Shown piece after piece: positions 1 through 11,371 of a stretch of DNA of 64,000 nt. The notes under the pieces were generated by a model that had not been told where the DNA came from, did not search any database, and was given only the letters and a program-made list of their open reading frames with translations. Both the position numbers and the translations under genes were made by a program. The DNA is from Chalara sp. BL73 (lineage: Eukaryota; Ascomycota; Leotiomycetes; Helotiales). The stretch lies in contig CAKJVC010000003.1 of assembly GCA_918026815.1 (NCBI GenBank), positions 124,001 through 188,000 on the forward strand, in the 5' to 3' direction. The stretch's first letter is position 1. Each line of letters starts with the position of its first letter.

Positions 1-2910
1 TCACAAACCAATGTCATCCACTACCTGGACGATGGAAATGTGACATTTAGGTTCTCGTGGCGGAAGAACGAGTACTTGGTACCATTGATGATGATTCTGA
101 AGGCGCTGGTAGAGACTAATGATCGCGAGATTTTCGAGGGATTAGTGGGCTTAGCAGGTTCGACGGCCGCGAAAAACTCTTTCTTGACAGATCGAGTAGA
201 ATTATTGTTACGGTCATACAAGCACTATGGCCTCTACACAAAGCAGAAGACTAGATCATTCTTAGGAAAGAAATTCCGAATAACACTAGGCGTGCCAGAT
301 ACTATGTCTAACTATGATTGTGGAACGGAATTTCTTCGGAAGATTGTTCTGGTTCATCTTGGGAATGTCAATGTGACGGAAGAGCAGGACAACGACAAAT
401 TCAGACAGCTTCTGTTTATGACGAGCAAGCTTTATTCGCTAGTAGGGGGAGACTGCGCTGCAGACAATCCCGATGCAGTACAGAACCAAGAGATTCTACT
501 TGGTGGATTCCTATTCGGAATGATCCTGAAAGAGCGACTCGAAGACTGGCTTGGGACAAACCTACGTCTAGTTCTTCGGGAATGGCTAAGGAAGTCCCCA
601 GACCACAATTTCCTGGCTCCCAACTTCCTCCAAAACTTCCCTGGTAAGATGTTCCAGAAAACGAATGAGAATATTGGCCAGGCCATGGAATATTTTATGT
701 CAACTGGAAACCTTGTGTCCCCAACAGGTTTGGATTTGCAGCAAGTCTCCGGGTTTACCGTTGTGGCAGAAAAAATCAACTTTCTACGATTTATCAGCCA
801 TTTCCGCATGGTACATAGAGGTAGTTTCTTCGCACAACTCAAGACAACTACAGTCCGAAAGCTGCTACCTGAGAGTTGGGGCTTTTTATGTCCTGTTCAC
901 ACTCCCGATGGAAGTCCTTGCGGTCTGCTAAATCACCTTGCCCACAAGTGCAAGATTTTGACTCGTGCTGTCGATGCCTCTGCCGTCCCTCAACTCGTTG
1001 TTGAACTCGGAGTGGTCGCTACAGGCTCTTCGTCTACCGATGAATTTGTTGTGGTACAACTGGATGGCAGAATTCTTGGCTGGTGTACTCCGAAGCAGTC
1101 CCTTCTGATCGCAGACACGTTAAGATACTGGAAAGTGGAAGGAACAAATGATGTTCCCAAGGAACTTGAAATTTGCTACGTCCCAAAGTCAAATGGTGGA
1201 CAATACCCTGGCATTTACATGTCTTCGGCACCAGCTCGAATGATCAGACCTGTAAAATATTTACCCCTCGATAGTGAAGATTTCGTGGGTCCTATGGAAC
1301 AGCCATTCATGTCAATTGCTGTCACCGAGCCTGAGATCGTATCTGGCGAGTCCACACATGTCGAATTTGATCCTACAAACATCCTGTCTATCTTAGCAAA
1401 TATGACGCCCTTCTCCGACTTCAACCAGTCTCCCAGAAACATGTACCAATGTCAGATGGGTAAGCAAAGTATGGGCACACCTGGCACCGCGACAAGGTAC
1501 CGGACAGACAACAAAACATATAGATTACAAACTGGGCAAACACCAATCGTACGAGCACCTCTACACAACGAATATGGGTTTGACAACTTTCCCAACGGCA
1601 TGAACGCCGTGGTGGCAGTCATTTCTTATACTGGATACGACATGGACGATGCTATGATATTGAATAAGTCTGCACACGAGAGGGGATTCGGTCATGGTAC
1701 GATATACAAGGTCGCAAAATATGAGCTTCAGGAAAACTCGAGAACAGGAAAAGGTGCACAAATGAAGAAGGCATTTGGGTTTGCTCCAGGGGATGAGGCG
1801 AAGGGTAGGAATGGAGGTATTGATGAGGATGGGTTACCTTTCGTAGGACGACTGGTAACCGAGGGAGATTTGATCTATGCTTGGCATACTGTGAGCCTAG
1901 ATGCGAATGGCAAGCTTGTTAATCGCGACGGGGTTACGCATTACGAAAAATACAAAGACTCGGAAACAGCATTCATCGAAGAGGTCAGACTAATCGGTGG
2001 CGAGAACGGCGTGGAACCGCTGCACTCGATTTCAGTGAAATATCGGATCCCTAGATCTCCAGTCATTGGTGACAAATTCTCCTCCCGACATGGACAAAAG
2101 GGGGTCGCTTCGCAGAAATGGCCAATGATTGATCTCCCTTTCTCAGAATCCGGCATGCAACCTGATGTAATCATCAACCCTCATGCATTTCCCTCTCGTA
2201 TGACGATCGGTATGTTTGTCGAGTCTCTTGCTGGCAAAGCTGGCGCGCTCCATGGTCTAGCACAAGACAGTACACCTTGGCGCTTCGATGAAGAGCATAC
2301 AGCAGGCGACTACTTCGGGCATCAGCTTATGAAAGCCGGATACAACTACTACGGAAACGAGCCTATGTACTCTGGCATCACAGGCGAGGAGCTGCATGCA
2401 GATATCTATATCGGTCTCGTCTACTACCAACGTCTGCGTCACATGGTAAACGACAAGTACCAAGTGCGTACCACCGGTCCGGTAACGAGATTGACAGGCC
2501 AACCCATCAAGGGTAGGAAGAAGGGGGGTGGTATTCGTGTCGGAGAGATGGAGCGCGATTCCCTGCTCGCACATGGCACTGCCTTCCTGCTACAAGACCG
2601 ACTTCTCAACTGTTCCGACTACACACGCTCCTGGATCTGCAAGCAATGCGGCACCTTCCTCTCCACACAACCCACAGTCTCAGCGTTTGCGTCGCGGAAG
2701 AAGGGAACAGGCGTTACGAGATGTAGGAGGTGTGCACATCGTGCGGAGGAATGGTCCGGACCAGGCGAGATCTGGGAGGATGGAGATGGACAACGATGGA
2801 TTGGAGGTGAGGATACGACGATTGTGGCGGTGCCAGGTGTGCTCAAATACTTGGATGTTGAGTTGGCAGCTATGGGTATCAAGTTAAAGTATAAAGTTGG
2901 CACGCAATGA
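1..2910 (+). CDS. RPA2: DNA-directed RNA polymerase I subunit RPA2 (second-largest), 5'-truncated by window edge
   Basis: The second-largest (beta-like) subunit of RNA polymerase I, which transcribes the 35S pre-rRNA in the nucleolus. The frame is open from base 1 with no credible start, so 969 C-terminal residues are present of about 1,200 usual for the family; the N-terminus lies outside the window. Seen in order: the GYDMDDAMILNKSA block (about nt 1633-1676), the nearly invariant GDKFSSRHGQKG block (about nt 2068-2103) that belongs to the hybrid-binding/wall region, and a C-terminal zinc ribbon with CKQC and CRRC pairs (about nt 2638-2750). The run between these blocks (SGMQPDVIINPHAFPSRMTI) fits Pol I better than Pol II or III. 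No intron is visible in this part. The TGA is at 2908-2910. Assignment to the beta-subunit family is very secure; the Pol I paralogue is slightly less so. Confidence 0.95.
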   Translation, partial: SQTNVIHYLDDGNVTFRFSWRKNEYLVPLMMILKALVETNDREIFEGLVGLAGSTAAKNSFLTDRVELLLRSYKHYGLYTKQKTRSFLGKKFRITLGVPDTMSNYDCGTEFLRKIVLVHLGNVNVTEEQDNDKFRQLLFMTSKLYSLVGGDCAADNPDAVQNQEILLGGFLFGMILKERLEDWLGTNLRLVLREWLRKSPDHNFLAPNFLQNFPGKMFQKTNENIGQAMEYFMSTGNLVSPTGLDLQQVSGFTVVAEKINFLRFISHFRMVHRGSFFAQLKTTTVRKLLPESWGFLCPVHTPDGSPCGLLNHLAHKCKILTRAVDASAVPQLVVELGVVATGSSSTDEFVVVQLDGRILGWCTPKQSLLIADTLRYWKVEGTNDVPKELEICYVPKSNGGQYPGIYMSSAPARMIRPVKYLPLDSEDFVGPMEQPFMSIAVTEPEIVSGESTHVEFDPTNILSILANMTPFSDFNQSPRNMYQCQMGKQSMGTPGTATRYRTDNKTYRLQTGQTPIVRAPLHNEYGFDNFPNGMNAVVAVISYTGYDMDDAMILNKSAHERGFGHGTIYKVAKYELQENSRTGKGAQMKKAFGFAPGDEAKGRNGGIDEDGLPFVGRLVTEGDLIYAWHTVSLDANGKLVNRDGVTHYEKYKDSETAFIEEVRLIGGENGVEPLHSISVKYRIPRSPVIGDKFSSRHGQKGVASQKWPMIDLPFSESGMQPDVIINPHAFPSRMTIGMFVESLAGKAGALHGLAQDSTPWRFDEEHTAGDYFGHQLMKAGYNYYGNEPMYSGITGEELHADIYIGLVYYQRLRHMVNDKYQVRTTGPVTRLTGQPIKGRKKGGGIRVGEMERDSLLAHGTAFLLQDRLLNCSDYTRSWICKQCGTFLSTQPTVSAFASRKKGTGVTRCRRCAHRAEEWSGPGEIWEDGDGQRWIGGEDTTIVAVPGVLKYLDVELAAMGIKLKYKVGTQ

Positions 2911-4514
2911 GAGAGTTATTACGGATGGCGTTTGGGGCACGTAAATAACTCAGTATCTATCGTATTTAAGTTAATGAAAAATTGTTATCCGCTTAATTGC
3001 GTCCATGTTTGCTATGTTCATATATTGAGCCTTCACATTGATGACTACCATGCAAACCTCATTACGTCCTCCAGCAAGTCGGGAAACGGCAGAATTCTCA
3101 AATTTGAAAGCAAGCAGCCAGAGCACGCCGAATGATAAACATGCGTTTCGCCTCTCTACTTACCTATATATATAGCCATCTTCCTCCCTCTCGCCTCAGA
3201 AGATCAGACTTGCAGTCTTTCCGTAAATACGTAGTAGTTTGAGGTAGCCATGCTTCGTCAGTCTATTGGAAGTGGTATATAGATTAGGGGAATCCGTTTT
3301 TTGGTTGTCAAGACGGATGGCTCGCGTGCATTAGAAGTGGATCGAATCTGTCTTTCCCTAGGCTCTAACTTTACGGTCTAACAAACTTAAATAGCCATAA
3401 TACTCCAAAGGTTAACTATAAGTGCATGTTTAATAAGTAGAAAGGTAAGGATGATAAGGTAATGCAGCTTATATTGAGGCTTCCATTCTTCGGGAAGCAC
3501 GTTTCAAAAGCAGGCTCTCTCTAAGTGAATACAGAGGTCGTGTCACATAACGATAATTATATTTTGGCATGTATCTATTATACCAGTATATATACGGTTC
3601 CTATAAGCGTGACAGAATAATACGTCTATTAAATCAATTTCTCCGAATCTCAATGGAGGTATATGGTGATTCTCCTTAATCGACCGAACACTAAGCTGCT
3701 TGTATCTCAACTATCATTTATCTTCATAGACCAAAACTTAAAGTTTAGTTTTCCGAGTATCTAGATAAGCAGTATTTTGAGTTTCAAAATGGTTAGCATT
3801 ATATAGATTCAAATATGGCATTTCACCCTAAAATAACTCCTGCAATTTCTGTTTCTAAATAGCTATTAATTGTAATAGCCTCAGCCTTTACTTATATATA
3901 ATAATTACAGTTAAATCGTTATATATAAAGTTTTATAAGGTTAGGTAAAGTAGTAGTTGAGATATAAACATGCCAAAATCGTGTTTTTTGGTGTGTTTTG
4001 GAGCGGCCAGGTTGATGATGTGGCCAGCTAAGTGGTCAGGTACATTACTCCACTTCCTTTCTTTCCGTTTTTCTTTAACAGCTAAACCTTTAACATCTCT
4101 TTGCCCACAAAGTACCTTAATAAATCTTCACACTTGAGAATCGGTCCTAAACTGCAGTGAGTCCAACTGCATCATTTCCTTCCGCCCTTGAAAGACGCTG
4201 TCCTCGACATCACATTCTCCTTCTGTCAGTCAGCCTCCAATATTCCCGCAAAGCGCCATAATACCGATAGAAGAACATCAGGGGCAAAAGAGCAAGATCT
4301 ATTAATGATATCTCAGCCACTGCCATCAATAATCTCTGGAGTATGTTATATTATCATACTGTTACTGCATAAATCCTAGCTATATATTCTGAGAGTACGG
4401 CTGTCATATCACGCGTCTAGTACTAATGACTAAGGCTTACTTTATTTGTTAGCACCTAATGGATCAGAATGCTAGCTAACGATGTCCCCATCTAATTCAT
4501 GAGCCTGCCTCAAT
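2911..4514. other. AT-rich intergenic region, no supported gene
   Basis: About 1.6 kb downstream of RPA2. The stretch from about 3130 to 4150 is strongly AT-rich with many TATATA runs and stops in all frames. It contains a perfect 12-bp inverted repeat (3561-3572 and 3968-3979), listed separately. The last 350 bp become GC-richer towards the broken F-box-like gene. I see no coding region or structural RNA. Confidence 0.6.
3561..3979. repeat. Possible MITE: 419-bp span bounded by a 12-bp perfect inverted repeat
   Basis: ATTTTGGCATGT at 3561-3572 is the exact reverse complement of ACATGCCAAAAT at 3968-3979. The interior is AT-rich and non-coding. This geometry fits a small inverted-repeat transposon remnant, but the flanking bases do not show a clear target-site duplication, and in AT-rich DNA a 12-bp match can arise by chance. 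Low confidence without other copies in the genome. Confidence 0.3.
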
Positions 4515-5318
4515 ATGCCTCCTGCTGAGATCCGCCACAACATCTTTCTGCACCTTGGCCCTATCACAGCAACAGTCTTTCAGCTTGTAGGCAAGAATCT
4601 TAAGGAGACACATGGCGAATACTTTGAGAAAACCTTTAATCAAGTTAGGTTCTCTATTCGGAGACTCAGGCTAGATGTCAATTACGACCAATATGATGGT
4701 TGCCGCTTAGCTCCTCGGCTTCGAGGATATATGGGCGGGCTCGTGTTCAATCAAGAGATTAGCAAGTTTGCCACCCAAAAAAGGTTGAATGATGCAACTG
4801 CATTAATGAAGCAGGATATCGAAGGAGAGCAAGCACAATATTATGCCAATATCGAAGAGAGGCTGAATGTGAAAAGGACACGGGAAAAGCACGAGCAGCT
4901 CTTTAGAGAAGAGTCCGAATGGGAAGCGAAGAGAAGTAGATTGATAAGGAAGAAAATGGGGGATATACAAATTGCCAGTGGTCGACTGAATGAATAACGG
5001 AACTCGGATGGTTATGTCAAGGAAGAAGGAGAAGAGATGTTAGCGGAACGTGGCTTTGACGATGGTGTGCCAGAGCTTTGGAATGACTCGGAATTTCGGC
5101 CTATGCGAACGCTTGAGGATATTGCAAGTGGATCTGATCATCTGTCGGACGATGGCTATGCCCTGCAAGATGACACAGTGCGCTTCGAAGACTGGGTGCT
5201 CAACCAGGAAAACGAAACATATCATAGACATAGGAACCCGGAGATACTTCACAAGTTGGATGAGGACAGTTTATTACATACAGTGTGGCCGAGGGGGACA
5301 GCATCACTTTATTTTTGA
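4515..5318 (+). pseudogene. F-box-like protein gene broken by one in-frame stop
   Basis: The first 160 codons begin MPPAEIRHNIFLHLGPIT, which resembles the start of fungal F-box domains (LPxEIRxxIFxHLxP), the Skp1-binding motif of SCF ubiquitin ligases. A TAA at 4995-4997 interrupts the frame, but the same frame is open again immediately after it and runs to a TGA ending at 5318, with acidic, charged sequence of the same character. The simplest reading is one gene (about 267 codons) killed by a nonsense mutation. A short intron over the stop cannot be excluded, but I see no convincing GT...AG pair with a branch site. The middle (about residues 95-150) is strongly charged and probably helical. 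The F-box call rests on a short N-terminal match. Confidence 0.5.
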
Positions 5319-6533
5319 TTGCGATTATGTTTGGACTTCCATATAAGCTTGGAATATTGTACGGAGCGGGAATAGTGCACAGATTCTGTATTCCCTTAAC
5401 TTCAAATACTACACTCTATTTTCGCCGACTGTCCGTTTTTATGTGAGGCTTTTTAATTAGCATGTATAATCTATATCACTATCCTTTCTACTATTTAGAC
5501 ACATCAGAAAACTTGCAGAGAGCCACTGGCTCCCTCCTGCTTTACCTACTCCACCGCTGTTAATATTGCTCCATTGGGCGTAGTTAGCCAATTCATGCTT
5601 TCCCCATAGCCTTTTACCCGTTCTCCCTAACAAACTAAACAAAGCACTTGGAGTCTTATTTATTGGCCGCCGTCATCCAAATCCTTAAGATAATAAACTT
5701 ACTTCTATTTAAGTCATAGATACACCTATTAAAAGGGCGTGAAAATGAAATAGCTTAGTTAGTACTAGACGACAACTCCTATAGAATACCGTTTCCACAT
5801 GCTGCAGGCGCCAAGTCACATAAGATTTTCTTCTACAAAACAACGCTTCTTAGCTCGCCTATATTGGTCCATATACCAAATATATATACCCTGGTAGATA
5901 CTACTGCATCTAGCCTGTACATGGTATCTAATACCGAATCTGCTATTAAATGTGCCAGATTTAGCTGCTAGCGGGAAGCTGAACCTCTAACAAGTAAACC
6001 AAAAAAAAAAATAGCTTCTCGAGTATCTATGCTCCTAACAATGATTTCTTGCCTATTGTACATGACTTATAGAATCAAGGATGTCATTGACCCATATTCA
6101 TGAAACGAGCAGACTACACATTATGTACTCTATTTTGCGTTGTTGCAAGTTGGTCGTTATATCATGCGGTATTAGCTCAAGTCCAAGCTTTGTGCTCACC
6201 GCTTTAAATTGCTCCATCAACAACTGCGTCAATTCCAGTTTAACGTGAAATTGATTGAGTTGCGATGCGGCTGTGTTTGAGATTTCTGCTGAAAGAGCCT
6301 CAATACCCCGTGTCGACGTTCTCAGTCTAAACTGAGTTCCCAGCACGCGTATCATAATACTCCGTAATACCCAACCTCGTCTCGCTCATCCAACCTCATT
6401 TCATGAGTGAAAACCTTTCCAACACGTACGAATCCCTTCAACATCTCTCACTCGAACCTGCCAACTTAAAGGAAGCTTTTTTGTAAACATCAGGACTCAA
6501 TATTCTCGCTCTTTCACACTTTACACTGTCAAT
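5319..6533. other. Intergenic, AT-rich, no supported gene
   Basis: Frames are short on both strands. The only modest open frame (minus strand, 6098-6355, 85 codons) resembles nothing I recognise. There is an A-run at 6001-6011. Nothing else stands out. Confidence 0.5.
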
Positions 6534-7222
6534 ATGGCAGCAAAACGAGAATGCCACCTTCGACTTCGAAAAGGCGAGCCTGTTAGCTATTACATGCATA
6601 CATGTACAACATTCCTTAACTTGCCTCGAGGGCTCCAAAGCCAAATCTACTCTGAAGCCCTTATTTCGCCAAATCCTATCATCGTATGCTCAATAGCCGT
6701 CGATAGCCATGAACAAAACTTTCCTATGGATTCTGGTTGATTCAAGGATGACGAAGGAAGAACGATCTACAAGAACAAGTACATTATTGCTTCTAAAGCT
6801 TCCGTTCTTGAAAAACTGGTTTTCAGTCTTATTCGAACTAGCAAAACTATCGCCAACGAGGCAGCAGTCGCGCTTTATCGCTTTAACGTATTTCATTTCG
6901 GGGGATCACAAGTCTGGAACCCTTTCTATGGCTAGCTTGATCTGATATGGCAAGGAAATCGCTCTTATTTGCAAATGATATATCTCTTAAATTAGTTAAG
7001 CCTGAATATCTAAACGTAAACAACTTAGGCATTCGAACTCTCGGGTGGAGACACGACTTTCGGCGCCAAAAAGTCGCTTCCTGCTCACAACCAACAAAAG
7101 ATGTTTTAGACTTTGTCGATCCAGCTATTGAAACTTGTTTCAGAATCTTGGGAATGCATGGTCCGCAATTGCAGGTGAAGCTGCTATTGGTGCCACCGTT
7201 TCTGCCAGGTGTAAATATATAG
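6534..7222 (+). pseudogene. Degenerate 2EXR/F-box-like fungal gene with two stops and a frameshift
   Basis: The start reads through FLNLPRGLQSQIYSEAL, close to the FxxLPxELRxxIYxxAL signature at the head of many fungal 2EXR/F-box-like proteins of unknown role. The same frame continues past a TGA at 6738-6740 into a stretch that includes TSKTIANEAAVALYRFNVF and VWNPFYG, typical of the later part of these proteins, and then meets a TAG at 6933-6935. After that the recognisable sequence moves to another frame (from about 6947 to 7222, including GIRTLGWRHDF and CFRILGMHGPQLQVKLLL). Two nonsense codons plus a frameshift make it a pseudogene. The family name is from pattern memory. Confidence 0.55.
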
Positions 7223-10200
7223 GTTGCGAACCCTCAAACTTATGAACCCGAGCTTTAGCCGTAGTATTTATTAGATATTCCGAGAAATATCGAGAAATAC
7301 AGAGCAAAGTTTTCGAGAAGGGTTGATGTTTTGTGGTTCGGCAAGCGGAGAAAAGATATGTTTTTCAAGCAAGCTGAAGAGTTCCGAGAGAAAGAATAGG
7401 AAATTCTCGAGACGGAAGATGTGCATTACGTTTCTCCTCTTTTGGTTATTAGGAAACATACCCTATTCTGCGGGGGGGGGAGGGGGGGGGGGGTTGTTTT
7501 ACCATATTAGAAAACTCGAGGAGTTAGTCGATGGATAGTACTTTTGAGCAATACAAGTTTATTAAGTGGTGATAAAAGTTTCATTTCAATGAAAGAGCTC
7601 TAGTTTCGAAATTGCTTCTCGTTTTGTTACTTTGTTCATCAAACTTTTTGACATGAATCACATTTTCAGTGTAATAAATATTGCCAGTTTTGTTCTATAG
7701 AGGTGCCTGTAAACATTATATTTATATATCTCAACTCTATCCTTGCGAAGTAGACAGAAAAAATGGCATCGCGCGTCAATTCTGCTATAAGTTTAATATT
7801 CCAGACGGGGTAAATATACAGGATGGGTTGAAAATTTAAGATACAGTCAAATATCCAAGCCTTTTAATAGATGGTAGCTCCACCTTTTTCTGCCCACAGC
7901 GAATGGGTTGTTGTTGGTTTTTGGGGAGATGGGGCGGCGGCTCTGTCAGCCCTCTTTCCTCCCGTCACTTAAGCATCTTCTAGAACTCGACATGCTTCCC
8001 TGTTGCTGCTTCCATCACAACCTTAAGGCTTAACCATCTCCAAAGTCGCCGTTTCGACTGTGTTTGAAATCTTGCTTAAATCCGGTATGACAGTATCTCA
8101 TTCTCCGGTCCTAGTGATCCTTTAGTTAATGAGGAGAGCAATTGTGTTTCGTCGAGTCAAACTGACTCTAGGGGGCTTGAATTTGCGAACATAGATCCCG
8201 ATTATTGCAGAAATCCAAGAAATTTTCTTTCACTCGCCTCTCTTTTATATCTTCGTTGGAATATATTGTCCATATAAATTCTAAGCAGGAAGTTCGTTTC
8301 CGCAACATCGACTGGCAAGGCTCTTGCATATCTTGAAGATTCATTAAAAGTTGCAAAAAAGAGGTTTTAAAACCAATAGTCCAAAACATTGAGAGTTTGT
8401 ACTGCAAATATAATAGCTCAAGCTACCCAACCATATGCTGCAAAGGGCTAGATGGACAAAGTGCTATTTGGGACGAGAAAATCTGTGTTTTCCTCAAAAT
8501 ACTAAAATACCATTGGACTCCAGATTCCAAACTCTAAACTCCAAATGCCAAAGATCTAAACATTTAAACTAAGAGTAGAAATCGCAGCTTCTACTGGTTA
8601 TCTGTGTGAAACGGGCACGCCTATTAGCTGACTTACGCTTAGTAGTCTCTTGGTGTTGTGACGCTTTTTTATCATTCTCTAGATAGTTATCTCTTTTAAT
8701 TCTACAATCAAATACGTATGCTCTATTCGAACCTAGTTACTGTAATTCTATCACCCGTTCTAGCCGTTTTACAATCTGCCTCTAAACAAGTCCTCACGAA
8801 TCACAATTTTAGGTCCTGTAATATTTGCTGTTCTTGGCCATAGGCGTACCATAATCATCGTCGTAGCAGATTCAAGTATGCAAAATAGCGGCAAACTCGG
8901 ATTGGTAACCGTGAGGAAGGAAATAGCATCAGGTGCGCGGTTCAGGAGGATGGTCTTGTACTGATAGAATGGCTTGGGAAGGAGAGAATCGGCAGAATGG
9001 TGACGCAAATGTTGCAAGTCAAATTCACTAAACATTATAGTAATTAAAGCCTTTGGTGGCGTGAGTGCGTTTGATTTCGGCATCAAGACATTATATATGC
9101 GCCGGTACCGGAAACTGTTGCGAACAATATATTTGAAGTTATCATAATTGTTATAAAAAAAAAAAACTCTCCTTGCTGAGCGGCTATGATCTGTCGGATC
9201 TCTCCCTTAACGATTATCTAGTCTTTCCATATCTTGAAAGTCAATATATAGTAGCTATATTGCAGCGGGTAATATTTTGAGGAGATCTGCAGCTACCTCC
9301 TCTCTCCTCTGTAGTTGCTCAACAAACCTGACTGCAGCACAAAGTAATACTCACAAAACAGTATCTTCAGTATTACTCCATTTTGTCAATCCCTCGAACT
9401 TGTAAGAGCACCCAGGTCTTTCTCTTGTCCTGTTCAAGCCAGCAAGACGGTCTGCTTTTATGCAAAATCACGGAGGAGATAGTGCTTCCCGTCATATGCG
9501 GTGTCGCAAAAAAGAAACCATTCTTTAAATATGACAGTGATTGCTTTGAATAAAGATAAAAGTTGGAATTTCTGTCTATAGCGACCGGGGTTTTTTGATT
9601 GTCAGGGGTAGAGGTATTCAAGGTAACGAGATGATTATTCGCAAAGACAACTGTGAACTTAAAATAAAGCCTGATCTTATTGTCCTACCGTTAGTGGTTA
9701 TCTGTACTGGGCCAGCAAAAAAGCGTCCATTTTGATATCTGTCATCGTAATAAAGTTGTGATCATTCTTTGCAAGCGGCGGTAAAGACCAGAGAATTACA
9801 ATTTCAGCCGTATTAGTTGTTTTCATCAAAAGCAAGTCGGTTTGCAACAGAAAATCTTAAGTTGATAACTTGCCTAAAGCGTTTTACGACGCCCAAATTC
9901 GATCACATGCGGGCTGTATGTCAAATAGGCCTTTATTAAGTGAGGGTAATCACCATACTACTTACAGAGCTATGCTTTCTTCACGAATTCCGCTCTGGTC
10001 TCCCTAAGTATATCAGGATCCAGGCTTGTTACAGGCTTGCGAGCCCATTCCGGATATCTAAGATCATCTCAGTGGTCCCGGGGCACCATTTCTGAAGCTT
10101 CGTGAGGCATTGGAATAGCTTTGAAAATGCTCCAAAAAATTTGAGATGCTTCGAGTTCGGGTACAGGGGAGAGATCTCGTAAAATGTAAAAGACCCAAGT

Positions 10201-11371
10201 TCGCATGCACAGGGTTATAGGTGCTCAATGCTTGATAGTATTGGCATGGTGAGATCCTTAGAGTTGTAGTTTAAGATCTAAAGTCGTAAAGTCCATTAGC
10301 CTGGTGCGTTTCCGATGCTTAGTGTTTGGCTTTCTGGTCTGGGTTCCTTGTCCGGGTTTGGGATGGTTGGGTTTTGACCGATGATTAGCTGAATAAAGTC
10401 TTTGGTGGACTCAAAAGTTCGAGGATGGATAAGAGCTTAGAATAAATCAGAGTTTTGAAAATTTTGTGATTCTCACTGTGGAATCACTCTACCCGTGGCA
10501 ACACCACGTAATTGCTACGTAGTTGCCTGTTGGGTTGAATGTGATCTGATTGTTGAAGGTTGAATCAAGATATGCCTCACCCCGAGTCATGTGACAGAGT
10601 CACATGACCCACCCCCCATTCAGTAACTAATCTATACTAGAAATATTGATACAAACACTCACTGTTGAGTTCCACAATCAGGAAAAGATAGAAACGCCAG
10701 ACATCGTAGCCAAGTGGTAACAGTTTGGTGAGTTTGTCGCTATGCGTATATAAATTCTGAAGGGGTGGAATAAATGGATCAAAGGTGAAAGAATGCCATG
10801 GCTTTATAGCCCCAATTGGATCTGGCCTAGATTGTCGGATCTAGGCAGACTCAAAGTAGACTAACTTGTCCCAGACGCCAGGTAGATAGTGCTGGACTAC
10901 CTCTAGATTATCTTGCCTCATTGGTTGTGATCTGGGGCTATCTGGAGATCAGCAGAGCACGATGTTTCTCGGTAATGGGTGCAATAGACATAATTTATTA
11001 GAAATATATCAATGCCTAGAAACTATCAAAACTGCTGAAATGCTGTCGTCCCGTGATACTGATTAAGATGGTCTCCTGTGTTGAACTGTGACAAGCATAT
11101 TGGGTTGATCATCGACAGAACAGATGAGGTAAGTAAAGAGGGGAAGAAGGCATTGCTTTCTGGATGAATACACTTGGTGTTATAGTATAGATGCGATTTT
11201 AATTGTCGACAATACCAACTCGAAGACTAACAAGTGACAAGCCGGGGTCCAAGTCTTGGCAATATAGTGGGGCCAAGGCTGAACTTCAACATCCTTGTCA
11301 AAAATTACTTTAAAGAAAAAAATAAATCAAAATGCGGACAGAAACATCGCGCAACAATATAGTACGATAAG
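7223..11371. other. Gene-poor intergenic region with simple repeats and a palindrome
   Basis: About 4.1 kb with no gene I can support. It contains a G-run tract at 7472-7493 (nine G, one A, twelve G), an A-run near 9156-9166, and the inverted repeat at 10586-10608 listed separately. Minus-strand frames at 8168-8407, 8769-9086 and 9373-9621 are open for 79-105 codons but match nothing I know and may be relics. The part from about 10520 to 10680 has loosely LTR-like ends (TGTTGGG...TTCCACA), too weak to call. Confidence 0.5.
10586..10608. repeat. Perfect 10-bp inverted repeat with 3-bp spacer (paired M-box-like sites)
   Basis: GTCATGTGAC, spacer AGA, then GTCACATGAC: a perfect 23-bp hairpin or cruciform. 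Each arm contains TCATGTGA, the M-box variant of the E-box bound by bHLH-leucine-zipper proteins. It sits about 760 bp upstream of Utp18, so it could be a protein-binding palindrome. It could equally be a remnant of a mobile element. Confidence 0.5.

Noticed and set aside
8769..9621. Two minus-strand frames (8769-9086 and 9373-9621) that might be exons of one gene
   Set aside because: No plausible splice connection or family resemblance; left as possible relics only.
10527..10677. LTR-like interval starting TGTTGGG and ending TTCCACA
   Set aside because: Ends are only loosely inverted, there is no target duplication and no primer-binding site; not enough to annotate.
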